Assembly (NCBI RefSeq): GCF_024055575.1 | Contig: NZ_JAMXOE010000013.1 | Location: 1 to 64,000 of the forward strand | Origin: Mucilaginibacter flavidus | GTDB taxonomy: Bacteria; Bacteroidota; Bacteroidia; Sphingobacteriales; Sphingobacteriaceae | Direction of reading: 5' to 3' | Length of the DNA stretch: 64,000 nucleotides | Shown: in pieces, positions 53,785 through 63,025 of the stretch | How the letters are laid out: every line of letters begins with the position of its first letter | How positions within the stretch are numbered: position 1 is the stretch's first letter | Made by a program: the position numbers and the translations under genes | Notes under the pieces: generated by a model | Seen by the model: only the letters and a program-made list of their open reading frames with translations | What the model was told of the DNA's origin: nothing | Database searches by the model: none

Positions 53785-54018
53785 TTAGGAAACCTTCACC
53801 GAGACTTTTTTAATGTCAGGGTTTTCGTCACCGGGGAACTCCATTTTGGCCGCTGCTTTGCCGGCAGCCAAAGCTTCAGCTGCATCTTCCGCATTTACCG
53901 ATTGGCCGCTGTATAGCAGCACTTCGCGCTCCTCGTCGTCAAGTTTGTCAAAGCTGTTGCCGTTCCAGAGGTAGATTTCTTTATTTGGCGATCTGTATAT
54001 GATGTTATATTTATGCAT
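53785..54018 (-). CDS. Small hypothetical protein (77 aa)
   Basis: Acidic protein: MHKYNIIYRSPNKEIYLWNG, then FDKLDDEEREVLLYSGQSVN and an Ala-rich helix AEDAAEALAAGKAAAKM. No known family. The coding look is good (acidic, helical, no rare features), but there is no partner gene. Confidence 0.65.
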   Translation of the reverse strand: MHKYNIIYRSPNKEIYLWNGNSFDKLDDEEREVLLYSGQSVNAEDAAEALAAGKAAAKMEFPGDENPDIKKVSVKVS

Positions 54019-54117
54019 TTGTTAAGGCATTATTTATTTACACAACACTTGCGGTTTATTATAGTTTTTGTACCAAAAAGTTTACTCTTTGGCATTTATA
54101 TCCACCATATAAAACCC

Positions 54118-54125
54118 TACCTTTG
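54118..54125 (+). promoter_or_regulatory. -7 box TAnnTTTG of fumC
   Basis: TACCTTTG, 23 bases before the fumC ATG. No good -33 box at the usual distance was seen. Confidence 0.4.
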
Positions 54126-54148
54126 CCCCTGCAAAAAATACAAAAACC

Positions 54149-55546
54149 ATGAGTTTCAGAACCGAACACGATACCATGGGCGAGGTACAGGTACCTGCCG
54201 ATAAATACTGGGGAGCACAAACCGAACGTTCACGCAATAACTTTAAAATTGGCCCCGAAGCATCAATGCCGAAGGAAATTATTGCCGCTTTTGCCTATCT
54301 AAAAAAGGCTGCAGCTTACACCAATACCGATTGCGGCGTATTGCCTGCCGAAAAACGCGACCAGATTGCGCAGGTTTGTGAAGAAATATTAGCCGGCGGC
54401 TTAGCTTCCGAATTCCCATTGGTGATATGGCAAACGGGTTCGGGTACGCAATCAAACATGAATGTTAACGAGGTTATTGCCAACCGTGCACACGTACTGG
54501 CCGGCAATAAACTTGGCGAGGGCAAAACCTTTATCCACCCTAATGATGACGTAAATAAGTCGCAGTCGTCAAATGATACCTACCCGACCGCCATGCACAT
54601 TGCCGCCTATAAAATGGTGATTGATGTTACTATCCCGGGTATTGAAAAATTGCGCGATACGCTGCAGGCCAAATCTGAAGCGTTTAAAAGTGTGGTAAAA
54701 ATTGGCCGTACGCACCTGATGGATGCCACCCCGCTTACCCTGGGCCAGGAATTTTCGGGCTATGTATCACAGTTGACTCATGGCTTAAAAGCGCTAAGAA
54801 ATACACTTGATCACCTTTCGGAACTTGCTCTTGGCGGCACAGCCGTTGGTACAGGCATCAATACACCAAAAGGTTACGATGTAAAGGTTGCCGACTACAT
54901 TGCTAAATTTACCGGTCTGCCATTCCGCACTGCCGACAATAAATTTGAGGCCCTTGCTGCTCATGACGCCATAGTAGAAAGCCATGGCGCATTAAAGCAA
55001 ATTGCGGTATCACTAATGAAAATTGCAAACGATATCCGCATGCTGGCTTCGGGGCCACGCTCGGGTATTGGCGAAATACATATTCCGGACAATGAGCCGG
55101 GTTCATCAATTATGCCGGGCAAGGTTAACCCAACCCAAAATGAGGCAGTGACAATGGTTGCGGCACAGGTAATGGGTAACGACGTTACTATATCGGTCGG
55201 AGGTTCTAACGGTCACTATGAGTTGAATGTGTTTAAACCCGTTATGGCGGCTAACTTTTTACAGTCGGCACGTTTAATCGGTGATGCCTGTGTGTCATTT
55301 AACGATCATTGTGCTGCCGGTATCGAACCAAACTACGCCGGCATTAAAAAGCACCTGGAAAACTCGCTAATGCTGGTAACCGCGCTTAACCCGCATATCG
55401 GTTATGAAAATGCGGCCAAAATCGCCAAGAAAGCATTGAAGGAAAACCTTTCGCTTCGCGAAGCAGCACTGGGCCTTGGCTTGTTAACCAACGAGCAGTT
55501 TGACCAATGGGTACGCCCTGAAGATATGATAGGTGGTTTAAAATAA
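54149..55546 (+). CDS. fumC: Class II fumarate hydratase
   Basis: 465 residues, full length. It interconverts fumarate and malate in the citric acid cycle. Typical parts: DTMGEVQVPADKYWGAQTER, VIWQTGSGTQSNMNVNEVIA, VNKSQSSNDTYPTAMHIAAY, GRTHLMDATPLTLGQEFSGY and the signature GSSIMPGKVNPTQ (~321). Catalytic Ser lies in this loop and His in GRTHLMDATP. Confidence 0.97.
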   Translation: MSFRTEHDTMGEVQVPADKYWGAQTERSRNNFKIGPEASMPKEIIAAFAYLKKAAAYTNTDCGVLPAEKRDQIAQVCEEILAGGLASEFPLVIWQTGSGTQSNMNVNEVIANRAHVLAGNKLGEGKTFIHPNDDVNKSQSSNDTYPTAMHIAAYKMVIDVTIPGIEKLRDTLQAKSEAFKSVVKIGRTHLMDATPLTLGQEFSGYVSQLTHGLKALRNTLDHLSELALGGTAVGTGINTPKGYDVKVADYIAKFTGLPFRTADNKFEALAAHDAIVESHGALKQIAVSLMKIANDIRMLASGPRSGIGEIHIPDNEPGSSIMPGKVNPTQNEAVTMVAAQVMGNDVTISVGGSNGHYELNVFKPVMAANFLQSARLIGDACVSFNDHCAAGIEPNYAGIKKHLENSLMLVTALNPHIGYENAAKIAKKALKENLSLREAALGLGLLTNEQFDQWVRPEDMIGGLK

Positions 55547-55598
55547 TTCGCCTCACTCTAAATCCCTCTCCATTGGAGGGGGACTTTAACAAATATCT

Positions 55599-56108
55599 AT
55601 GCAAAAGCCTTTCGCCTTTTACCTTTTACCTTTGGCCTTACTAATGGCTTTGGGCTCCGCATGCACCTTCAATCCCGATAAACAAAAACCGGGACAAAGC
55701 TGGGTACAGGGCGAGTGGCGCCAGGACTCGGTGCCGGCACAAAAACGCCTGGTTAGCTATTCGCTGTACGATTTAAAGTTCAGCTGCGATTCGTTTTTTG
55801 TAACCATACACTCATTTAGTAAGGTAAGTACCGGAGCGGACACCTGTACGGGCAGCGGTAAATGGATCGAGTACTGGAAAGGCACCTACGAGCAACGGCA
55901 CGACACCTTGCGCATGAAGGGCGAATTTTGCAAGGCCGACAAAAGCGTGAAAGATGAAACAACCTGCCTGCGTTTTGGCGATTATGAAGAATATTTTAAG
56001 ATCACCAAAACGACCGATTCGTTAGTTCAATTTGCAAGTATTACCAATGTTATTCCCATTAATGCTCGTTTAATAAAGCGAACAAGCTGTGTTCCAAAAC
56101 CGCTATAA
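55599..56108 (+). CDS. Hypothetical lipoprotein (169 aa)
   Basis: Lipoprotein signal (LLPLALLMALGSACTFNPDK, Cys ~22). The mature part is a small beta-rich domain with several Cys (LKFSCDSFFVTIHSF, TCTGSGKWIEYWKGTYEQ, RMKGEFCKADK, TTCLRFGDYEEYF). A similar gene next to fumC is seen in relatives, I believe. One base separates its stop from the nuclease ATG. Confidence 0.75.
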   Translation: MQKPFAFYLLPLALLMALGSACTFNPDKQKPGQSWVQGEWRQDSVPAQKRLVSYSLYDLKFSCDSFFVTIHSFSKVSTGADTCTGSGKWIEYWKGTYEQRHDTLRMKGEFCKADKSVKDETTCLRFGDYEEYFKITKTTDSLVQFASITNVIPINARLIKRTSCVPKPL

Positions 56109-56109
56109 T

Positions 56110-56904
56110 ATGAAAACAAAGTTTTTTAAAATAATTGCTTTAGGCTTTGCTATTATTTATGCACCGTTACAGTCGATGGCTTGGGGAGCTCAGGGGCACC
56201 GCATTTGCGGGCAAATAGCCGACAGCTATTTATCACCGCAGGCCCGCAAGGCCATTAAAGATATTTTGGGCAATGAATCAATCGCCATGGCCAGCAACTG
56301 GGCCGATTTTATCAAATCGGACGATAACTACAAATATTTATCCACCTGGCATTATATCGATTTTGACAAGCCCCACACCTACCCGGAAATGCAGGAATTT
56401 TTGGCACAGGATACCAAGGTTGATGCCTATACCAAAATGAATTTCCTGATTGGCGAATTAAAGAAGAAAAGCACCAGCAAAGAAAATAAACTACTTTACC
56501 TGCGTGTGCTGATACATATTATTGAAGATGTACATCAGCCTATGCACACTGCGCATACCGACGACCAGGGTGGCAATGGCTTTAAAGTAAAATGGTTTAA
56601 TAACGACACCAACCTGCATTCGGTATGGGACTCTCAGTTAATAGACTTTCAGCAGCTAAGCTATACGGAATATGCTACTGCTATAAATCACACTACGATA
56701 ACACAGCGCCGCGAATGGCAAAAAGCGCCGATAGCCCAATGGTTGTATGAATCGAACCAGATTGCCGAAAAGCTGTATACCGAAATAAAGCCTAATGATG
56801 TGTTAAATTACAAGTACAATTTCACACATATCGACACCCTGAACCAGCAAATGCTGAAAGCCGGCGTAAGGCTTGCAGGGGTGCTGAATGGTATATTTAA
56901 ATAG
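56110..56904 (+). CDS. S1/P1-type nuclease, exported
   Basis: 264 residues from ATG 56110. Signal peptide ends at ...SMA so that the mature protein begins with Trp (WGAQGHR), which is the first zinc ligand in this family. Further ligands: His in QGHR, Asp in NWADFIKS, His in WHYIDFD, HIIEDVHQPMH, and NLHSVWDSQ. All nine expected zinc ligands seem present. It degrades single-stranded nucleic acid outside the cytoplasm, probably for phosphate. Confidence 0.93.
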   Translation: MKTKFFKIIALGFAIIYAPLQSMAWGAQGHRICGQIADSYLSPQARKAIKDILGNESIAMASNWADFIKSDDNYKYLSTWHYIDFDKPHTYPEMQEFLAQDTKVDAYTKMNFLIGELKKKSTSKENKLLYLRVLIHIIEDVHQPMHTAHTDDQGGNGFKVKWFNNDTNLHSVWDSQLIDFQQLSYTEYATAINHTTITQRREWQKAPIAQWLYESNQIAEKLYTEIKPNDVLNYKYNFTHIDTLNQQMLKAGVRLAGVLNGIFK

Positions 56905-57008
56905 TTGATTTCTGTTGAAAGGTTGTAAGGTTGAAATGTTTGAATGTTATTTAATTTAAACGGCAACTTTACAACATTCCAACTCTTCAACCTTACAACA
57001 ACAAAAAC

Positions 57009-57449
57009 ATGAAAATCCTAATGGTTTGCCTCGGCAATATCTGCCGCTCGCCGCTGGCGCATGGTATAATGGAGCATTTGGCTAAAGAGCAGGGACTCGA
57101 CTGGGAGATAGAGTCGGCGGGCACCGGCAACTGGCACATTGGCGAAGGGCCCGACCGGCGCTCAATCCGTACTGCCCGCGAACACGGCATAGATATAAGC
57201 GGCCAGATTTGCCGTTTATTCCGCATCAGCGATTTTGATTATTACGACCATATTTTTGTAATGAACAAAAGTAACCTAGCCGATGTTTTAGCTATGGCCC
57301 GTAACGAGGAAGACCGCGAGAAAGTGAGATTATTGCTTGGCGATAAAATAGTACCCGATCCGTATTATGATGACGCCCAATTTGAGCCAGTGTTTTTGAT
57401 GATTGAGAAGGGTTGTAAGGAAATTTTGAAAGAGTTGAAAGATAAATAA
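57009..57449 (+). CDS. Low-molecular-weight protein-tyrosine phosphatase
   Basis: 146 residues. P-loop VCLGNICRSP (CX5R, Cys ~7), SAGTGNWHIGEGPDRR, and the acid loop VPDPYYDD (~117-124). Complete member. It may act on tyrosine-phosphorylated proteins of exopolysaccharide export; no such genes are next to it. Confidence 0.93.
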   Translation: MKILMVCLGNICRSPLAHGIMEHLAKEQGLDWEIESAGTGNWHIGEGPDRRSIRTAREHGIDISGQICRLFRISDFDYYDHIFVMNKSNLADVLAMARNEEDREKVRLLLGDKIVPDPYYDDAQFEPVFLMIEKGCKEILKELKDK

Positions 57450-57504
57450 AAGCCCGTTATTAAGGAACGAACCAATCTCTGCACAGGAAGGATGATTTGT
57501 TGAA

Positions 57505-57625
57505 CGTGTGATGGCATGTCACCCTGAGGCGCTCGAAGGGTGCGCGTAGAGGCCCTTGCCCGCGTGCTAAGCAAGTAGTACAGGCCATTGCGCTCATGCT
57601 TCGAGTGCCTCAGCATGACACCCTT
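57505..57625. repeat. Imperfect inverted repeat between convergent genes
   Basis: TGTCACCCTGAGGCGCTCGA near 57517 faces CTTCGAGTGCCTCAGCATGA near 57598, followed by ACACCCTTTTTTA. It can form a long imperfect hairpin and probably terminates transcription of the LMW phosphatase gene. Its sequence style is seen in many Bacteroidota intergenic spaces. Confidence 0.6.
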
Positions 57626-57627
57626 TT

Positions 57628-58146
57628 TTATTCTTCAATCGGTGAAATTCCAACAAACCTAAAGTACGCCAGTTCCGTCCCCGCCCGCCAGTAGTTTTCC
57701 CGCCTTTGCATCCCGGCTTTTTCGAGCACACGCTGTGAGGGGATATTATCCAAATCAGTCACCGCGCCAAATTTGGCACCCGGCTGTACGGTTAACATAT
57801 GACCCAAAAGTGCATTCGCCATTTCGGATGCTATGCCTTTGCCCCAGTAGTCGTACTTCATGGCATAACCCAGCTCAATTTCACCGCTATCGTTATCAAA
57901 CGGGCGCAGCAGGCACATTCCTATAAAATCGTTATCGGCTTTGTTAAACAAACCCCAGCGCCCGGTAATGCTGCCGGGCTCGCCTTCGGGAAGGTGCTCC
58001 CTAAAAATCTGGATATGCTCCTCGCGGGTGCGGAAGGGCAGGTATTGCATTACGCGCTCGTCATCATAAAGCGCCAGGTACATTTCTTCTTCTTCGGCTT
58101 TAAACCGCCTGATGATGAGGCGCGGTGTTTGGGTAAGGATATTCAT
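57628..58146 (-). CDS. GNAT N-acetyltransferase (RimJ-like)
   Basis: 172 residues. TPRLIIRRFKAEEEEMYLAL at the start, IELGYAMKYDYWGKGIASEM (acetyl-CoA loop) and NIPSQRVLEKAGMQRREN near the end are the RimJ/RimL-type pattern. Substrate unknown. Confidence 0.9.
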   Translation of the reverse strand: MNILTQTPRLIIRRFKAEEEEMYLALYDDERVMQYLPFRTREEHIQIFREHLPEGEPGSITGRWGLFNKADNDFIGMCLLRPFDNDSGEIELGYAMKYDYWGKGIASEMANALLGHMLTVQPGAKFGAVTDLDNIPSQRVLEKAGMQRRENYWRAGTELAYFRFVGISPIEE

Positions 58147-58221
58147 TAACCAAAAATAACTAAGATTTGTAGGACTTTTTTGATTTTAGGATTTATCTAT
58201 TTATCATAAAGTGTGGTAAGA

Positions 58222-58375
58222 TTTGGCTAAAGCCGAAACCCATTGCTCTTTATCCGTCGGTTAAAACCGACGGCAATGAAGTAAAATATAAACAACTTCA
58301 TTGCCGTCACTTTTAAGTGACGGTATTCGACAGGCATATTGATGGCTTTAGCCAAAAATGTAAGAGCGACAATTT
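58222..58375. repeat. REP-like palindromic repeat, copy B, with terminal inverted pair
   Basis: 58254-58375 matches 24659-24780 in layout and length. In this copy an extra TTTGGCTAAAGCC at 58222-58234 faces GGCTTTAGCCAAA at 58344-58356, giving 13-base inverted ends. It lies between the GNAT and hisS promoters. Confidence 0.75.
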
Positions 58376-58413
58376 GATTTGCTCCTGTCACAACCCCCTT
58401 TCACTCAAAATTG

Positions 58414-58421
58414 TATCTTTG
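58414..58421 (+). promoter_or_regulatory. -7 box TAnnTTTG of hisS, near-leaderless start
   Basis: TATCTTTG ends 6 bases before the hisS ATG. Transcription starting the usual ~7 bases downstream would begin at or next to the start codon. No clear -33 box. Confidence 0.45.
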
Positions 58422-58427
58422 CGGGCT

Positions 58428-59804
58428 ATGGCATCCATCAAACCATCTGTACCTAAAGGCACCCGCGATTTTTCACCAACCGAAATGGTGAAACGTAATT
58501 TTATTTTCGATACAATTAAAAGCGTTTTTCGCAAATACGGGTATCAGCAGATAGAAACGCCTACGATGGAGAAGATGTCAACGCTAACCGGGAAATACGG
58601 GGAAGAAGGCGACAAGCTGATATTTAAAATATTAAATAATGGTGATTTCTTAGCAGAAGCAGGTCTTGATTCATCAAATATAAATACCGACAGCAAGACG
58701 CTTTCGTTTAAAATCGCCGAAAAAGCCCTCCGCTACGATCTTACCGTTCCTTTCGCCCGCTATGTAGTACAACACCAAAACGAAATTACCTTTCCGTTTA
58801 AACGTTTCCAGGTTCAGCCGGTTTGGCGCGCCGATAGACCGCAGAAGGGCCGTTATCGTGAATTTTATCAGTGTGACGCGGACGTGGTTGGCTCGGATAG
58901 TTTACTAAACGAAGCCGAATTCGTATTGATTTATGATGAGGCTTTAAGCAAGCTTGGCCTGAAAGATTTCACCATAAAAATCAATAATAGGAAAATATTA
59001 TCCGGCATAGCCGAAATTATTGACAAAGCTGATAACATCATCGACCTTACTGTCGCGATTGATAAGCTGGATAAAATCGGCCTCGATGGGGTGATAAAAG
59101 AGCTGATGGAACGTGGCTTTACCGCAGATGATATTGAAAAAATAAAGCCTGTTATATTATTGGAAGGCAGTAATACTGAAAAGCTGGCAAGCCTGCGCAG
59201 TGCACTCGCAAATTCAGCAACCGGGCTAAAAGGCTGTGATGAAATTGAAGTAGTATTCAATTATCTTGCCAACTGCCAACTGATAACTGCCAACTTAGAA
59301 CTGGACATCACCCTCGCCCGTGGTTTAAATTATTATACTGGCGCCATATTCGAAGTAAAAACCAACGAGGTTGCCATGGGCAGCATTGGCGGCGGCGGCC
59401 GGTATGACGACCTTACAGGTATGTTCGGCTTAAAAGGCCTAACCGGTGTAGGCATCTCCTTTGGCGCCGACCGTATTTATGATGTGATGGACGAACTTAA
59501 CCTCTTCCCAGAAGCAGCCAATCAATCCACCCAACTGTTAATTTGCTGTTTCGATAAAGAGGGCGAAAAATTTGCCCTGCCTATTCTGCAGCAATTGCGC
59601 AACCAGGATATCAACGCCGAGCTTTACCCCGCCGGCGCCAAGCTAAAAAAGCAGCTGGATTATGCCAATAACAAAAACATCCCTTACACTATCATCATCG
59701 GCAGCGATGAAATTGAAAGCGGGTTGTTGACTATAAAAAATATGCAAACAGGTGTGCAGGAGAAAGTGACGGCGGAACAGGTGTTGGACACGATTAGCAA
59801 ATAG
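58428..59804 (+). CDS. hisS: Histidyl-tRNA synthetase
   Basis: 458 residues from ATG 58428 (MASIKPSVPKGTRDFSPTEM); the longer frame to 58317 runs through the repeat and was rejected. Class II motifs: GTRDFSP, LRYDLTVPFARYV (motif-1/2 region), FQVQPVWRADRPQKGRYREF (motif 2), LARGLNYYTGAIFEVK (His motif), GGGGRYDDLTGMFG and GVGISFGADRIYD (motif 3). The C-terminal anticodon-binding domain is present (LLICCFDKEGEKFALPILQQ). Confidence 0.96.
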   Translation: MASIKPSVPKGTRDFSPTEMVKRNFIFDTIKSVFRKYGYQQIETPTMEKMSTLTGKYGEEGDKLIFKILNNGDFLAEAGLDSSNINTDSKTLSFKIAEKALRYDLTVPFARYVVQHQNEITFPFKRFQVQPVWRADRPQKGRYREFYQCDADVVGSDSLLNEAEFVLIYDEALSKLGLKDFTIKINNRKILSGIAEIIDKADNIIDLTVAIDKLDKIGLDGVIKELMERGFTADDIEKIKPVILLEGSNTEKLASLRSALANSATGLKGCDEIEVVFNYLANCQLITANLELDITLARGLNYYTGAIFEVKTNEVAMGSIGGGGRYDDLTGMFGLKGLTGVGISFGADRIYDVMDELNLFPEAANQSTQLLICCFDKEGEKFALPILQQLRNQDINAELYPAGAKLKKQLDYANNKNIPYTIIIGSDEIESGLLTIKNMQTGVQEKVTAEQVLDTISK

Positions 59805-59812
59805 CAATTTTG

Positions 59813-59935
59813 TCATTGCGAACGAGGAACGAGTGTGGCAACCGTGAACTTTACAGAGCCAGTTGAAAAGTAGCAGGACTTGCATTGCGGTTGTACACGG
59901 CGTGCGGTTGCCGCGCTGCGCTCGCAATGACAAGT
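59813..59935. repeat. Inverted TGTCATTGCGA / TCGCAATGACA repeat
   Basis: TTGTCATTGCGAACGAGGAA and GCTCGCAATGACAAG flank a stretch with smaller inverted parts (GTGTGGCAACCG, CGGTTGCCGCG). Typical REP-like unit of Bacteroidota genomes. The rest of the gap 59936-60125 holds nothing I can support. Confidence 0.7.
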
Positions 59936-60125
59936 TTATAGTTTTCTACTCAATTACACTTCATCGGCGATACCCCGAACTTCTTTTTAAAAGCAGGGCT
60001 AAAATGCTGAATTGCAAACCTCATTATGGCCATGGTGCTAATAATAAAACCATTCAGCGATAATTCCCACCATATTATTTCACCCCTATCCTAACTTATT
60101 CCATTTTCCGTTGTATATTATTGGC

Positions 60126-62726
60126 ATGATTACAAAGGGGCAGCAGGTAATACAGGATTGGTACCAAAATAAAAAATGGGAACAATTTGCCTTTCAGCGC
60201 GAAATGGAAGCGGCTTATTTGCAGGGCTTTTCGGGACTGCTCAATGCCCCTACCGGCAGCGGTAAAACCTTTGCGCTGTTCCTGCCTTTTTTGGCCGATT
60301 TTATAAACAAACATTCCGATACTTATAACACCAAAGCAGATAACGGCCTGCTGATGCTCTGGATTACCCCGCTGCGCGCCTTAACCAACGACATCCGCAA
60401 AGCCATGCAGGAAGTATGCGATGAACTGGGCCTGCCCTGGCGCATCATGACCCGCACCGGGGATACATCCGCGTCCGAAAAAGCCGCCCTTAAAAGGAAA
60501 CTGCCCGAGGTGCTGCTCACTACCCCCGAAAGCTTGCACCTGATGCTGGCCCAAAAGGAATATCCCAAGATATTTAAAGGCCTGCAGGTGGTGGTGATTG
60601 ATGAATGGCACGAGTTACTGGGAACGAAAAGAGGGGTGCAGGTAGAGTTGGGTTTGAGTAAATTGAAAGTCCTGAGTCTTGAGTCGAAAGTCTTAAGTCA
60701 GGATTCTTCAGACTCAAGACTCAGGACTTCAGACTTCGGACTCCGCATCTGGGGTATCAGCGCAACCATCGGCAACCTGGAGCAGGCTGCAGAGGTTTTA
60801 CTGGGAAACGATTTTCCGCCGGAGCGGGTAAAAATGGTGCGGGCTAATTTGGAGAAAAAACTGCTCATCAAATCCATCATCCCCGAAAATATTGAAAATT
60901 ACTCCTGGGCGGGACATATCGGTTTAAAGTTGCTGCCGCAGGTAATGGAACTGGTGGCCAAAAGCAAAACCACGCTGATATTTACCAATACCCGTTCACA
61001 ATCCGAAATTTGGTACCACGCCATTTTAGATAATTATCCGGAGTATGCCGGCATTATGGCGATGCACCATGGCTCGCTTGATAACGAGTTGCGCAACTGG
61101 GTGGAGGCAGCACTACATGCCGAAGCGCTGAAGGTAGTCGTATGCACATCGAGTTTGGATTTGGGTGTCGATTTTCGCCCGGTGGATACCGTGGTGCAGG
61201 TAGGTAGTCCCAAAGGTGTGGCCCGCTTTATGCAGCGTGCCGGCCGCAGCGGGCATGCCCCTGGCGAGGTATCAAAAGCTTATTTTGTGCCCACACACTC
61301 GTTGGAGCTCTTGGAAGGCGCTGCCCTTAAACAAGCCATAAAAGCCGGCATTTTTGAAAGCCGCGACCCGATGCTGCTTACCATGGATGTGCTGATACAA
61401 TACATGGTTACGCTGGCCGTGTCCGATGGTTTCCGCGCGGATGAGTTGTTTAAAGAAATAAAAAGCACCTTCGCCTTTACCGACCTTACCCGCAACGAGT
61501 TTAACCAATTGCTCGATTTTATTACTACCGGCGGTAAAACCCTGGCGCAATACGATGAATTTTTAAAGGTAGAGGTAGAAAACGGGCTGTTTAAAGTAAA
61601 CAGCCGCCGCGTTGCCATGCGGCACAGGCTGAGCATAGGCACCATAACCAGTGAGCTAAGCATCCGCGTGAAATGGCTCAGCGGTGGCAGCCTGGGCACA
61701 TTGGAGGAATCGTTTATATCGAAACTTAAGCCGGGCGATACATTCTGGTTTGCGGGGCGGAGTTTGGAGTTTATCAAGATAAAAGAGATGTCGGCCTATG
61801 TGAAGAAATCGAACAAAAGAAAGGGTTTGATACCAAGCTGGGCAGGCGGACGCATGCCTTTATCGTCGCAGTTATCGGCAATGTTCCGGGTTAAGCTAGA
61901 CGAGGTGGCACATGGTATTGAGACCGATGAAGAAGTCATCGCATTAAAACCCTTGTTTGATTTGCAGGCGCAGCTTTCACACCTGCCGCAAAGCCACGAG
62001 TTTTTGATTGAGTCGTTTAAATCGCGCGAAGGGCACCACTTATTGTTTTATCCCTTCGAGGGACGTTTGGTTCACGAGGGCATGGCCTCGCTGCTAGCTT
62101 TTCGACTCAGCAAAATAAAGCCGGCCAGCTTTTCCATCGCCATGAACGATTATGGTTTTGAGTTGCTGACCGATGAGGATATCCCAATTGAACAGGCCCT
62201 GGAAGATGTTGCTTTTTTTTCGATAGATAACTTACTGGAGGATATTCAAAACAGCTTAAATGCCAATGAGATGGCCCGCCGCCGTTTCAGGGATATTGCC
62301 CATATCGGTGGGCTTGTATTTACCGGTTATCCCGGGCAGCAGGTAAAAAACAAACATTTGCAAGCATCAACCTCGCTGCTGTTCGAAGTGTTCAGCGAAT
62401 ACGAGCCGGATAACCTGCTGGTGAGGCAGGCCTATAATGAGGCGCTGGCATTTCAGCTGGAAGAATTCAGGCTACGAATGGCCCTGCAGCGCATTGCAAC
62501 CCAAACTATCATTTTAAAAACTATTGAGCGCCCTACGCCGTTTGCATTCCCGATAATGGTTGATAGCCTGGGCCGTGAACGTTTAACTACCGAAACGCTG
62601 GAAGAACGCATCGCAAAAATGGCAAGACAGTATGGAGCGGATGAGGTGTGGGAGGAAAAAGAGTCTGAAAGTCCGAAAAGTCCGAAAGTCCGAAAGGCTG
62701 GGATTACGAGAAGAAGGGGATTTTAA
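60126..62726 (+). CDS. Lhr-like DEXH helicase (ligase-associated type)
   Basis: 866 residues from ATG 60126. Superfamily 2 motifs: LLNAPTGSGKTFALFLPFLA (I), TPLRALTNDIRKAM (Ia), LLTTPESLHLML, VVIDEWHELLGTKRG (II, DEWH), ISATIGN (III), TLIFTNTRSQSEIWYH (IV), VVCTSSLDLGVDFRPVD (V), RFMQRAGRSGHAPG (VI). A C-terminal Lhr core and winged helix follow. Relatives act with a DNA ligase and nuclease in DNA damage repair; no such genes are next to it here. Between motif II and III, codons for ~27 residues come from a palindromic repeat (60667-60745). A Ser/Lys/Pro repeat ends the protein. Confidence 0.92.
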   Translation: MITKGQQVIQDWYQNKKWEQFAFQREMEAAYLQGFSGLLNAPTGSGKTFALFLPFLADFINKHSDTYNTKADNGLLMLWITPLRALTNDIRKAMQEVCDELGLPWRIMTRTGDTSASEKAALKRKLPEVLLTTPESLHLMLAQKEYPKIFKGLQVVVIDEWHELLGTKRGVQVELGLSKLKVLSLESKVLSQDSSDSRLRTSDFGLRIWGISATIGNLEQAAEVLLGNDFPPERVKMVRANLEKKLLIKSIIPENIENYSWAGHIGLKLLPQVMELVAKSKTTLIFTNTRSQSEIWYHAILDNYPEYAGIMAMHHGSLDNELRNWVEAALHAEALKVVVCTSSLDLGVDFRPVDTVVQVGSPKGVARFMQRAGRSGHAPGEVSKAYFVPTHSLELLEGAALKQAIKAGIFESRDPMLLTMDVLIQYMVTLAVSDGFRADELFKEIKSTFAFTDLTRNEFNQLLDFITTGGKTLAQYDEFLKVEVENGLFKVNSRRVAMRHRLSIGTITSELSIRVKWLSGGSLGTLEESFISKLKPGDTFWFAGRSLEFIKIKEMSAYVKKSNKRKGLIPSWAGGRMPLSSQLSAMFRVKLDEVAHGIETDEEVIALKPLFDLQAQLSHLPQSHEFLIESFKSREGHHLLFYPFEGRLVHEGMASLLAFRLSKIKPASFSIAMNDYGFELLTDEDIPIEQALEDVAFFSIDNLLEDIQNSLNANEMARRRFRDIAHIGGLVFTGYPGQQVKNKHLQASTSLLFEVFSEYEPDNLLVRQAYNEALAFQLEEFRLRMALQRIATQTIILKTIERPTPFAFPIMVDSLGRERLTTETLEERIAKMARQYGADEVWEEKESESPKSPKVRKAGITRRRGF
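60667..60745 (+). repeat. Palindromic AGTC-type repeat inside the helicase gene
   Basis: 60667-60685 and 60711-60729 are perfect 19-base inverted arms (AGTCCTGAGTCTTGAGTC and complement), with AAAGTCTTAAGTC between them and a further AGACTTCGGACT after. The frame stays open and encodes KVLSLESKVLSQDSSDSRLR and a few more polar residues, which do not look like conserved helicase sequence. Confidence 0.8.
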
Positions 62727-62823
62727 CGAGTGTTTAAAGCCGAAAGCCTTTATGTAATGTTTTTATTCATTCCTTTAAAGCTTTCGGCTTTGGTCTTTTA
62801 GTTTTTAGTTTTCCGCTTTCACC

Positions 62824-63012
62824 TTATTCCCCCTTTGGCTCTTTTATTAGAATAATAACCAGCCAAATAATCGAAAACGCCTGCACCATTATCATACTGC
62901 CGATAATCAGCTGCCCACCGGGCCAGTGGAGTATTTTGAGCACAAGGCCTAGTAATATACCGGCAAAACTTAGGATAAAGAGTATAATGGGATACCTGAA
63001 ATTAAAAAACAT
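62824..63012 (-). CDS. Small two-helix membrane protein (62 aa)
   Basis: Two hydrophobic helices (YPIILFILSFAGILLGLVLK and IIGSMIMVQAFSIIWLVIIL) linked by ILHWPGGQ, a sequence like that in GldL-type membrane proteins. It follows another small membrane protein gene by 13 bases, so the two are probably co-transcribed. Confidence 0.75.
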   Translation of the reverse strand: MFFNFRYPIILFILSFAGILLGLVLKILHWPGGQLIIGSMIMVQAFSIIWLVIILIKEPKGE

Positions 63013-63025
63013 GCGTATAGCCTGG

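Noticed and set aside
54118..54148. Complete -33/-7 promoter for fumC
   Set aside because: Only the -7 box is convincing; the nearest TTTG is about 26 bases from it, outside the usual spacing.
58317..58427. Upstream extension of hisS
   Set aside because: It is translated palindromic repeat; the family start GTRDFSP follows the ATG at 58428.
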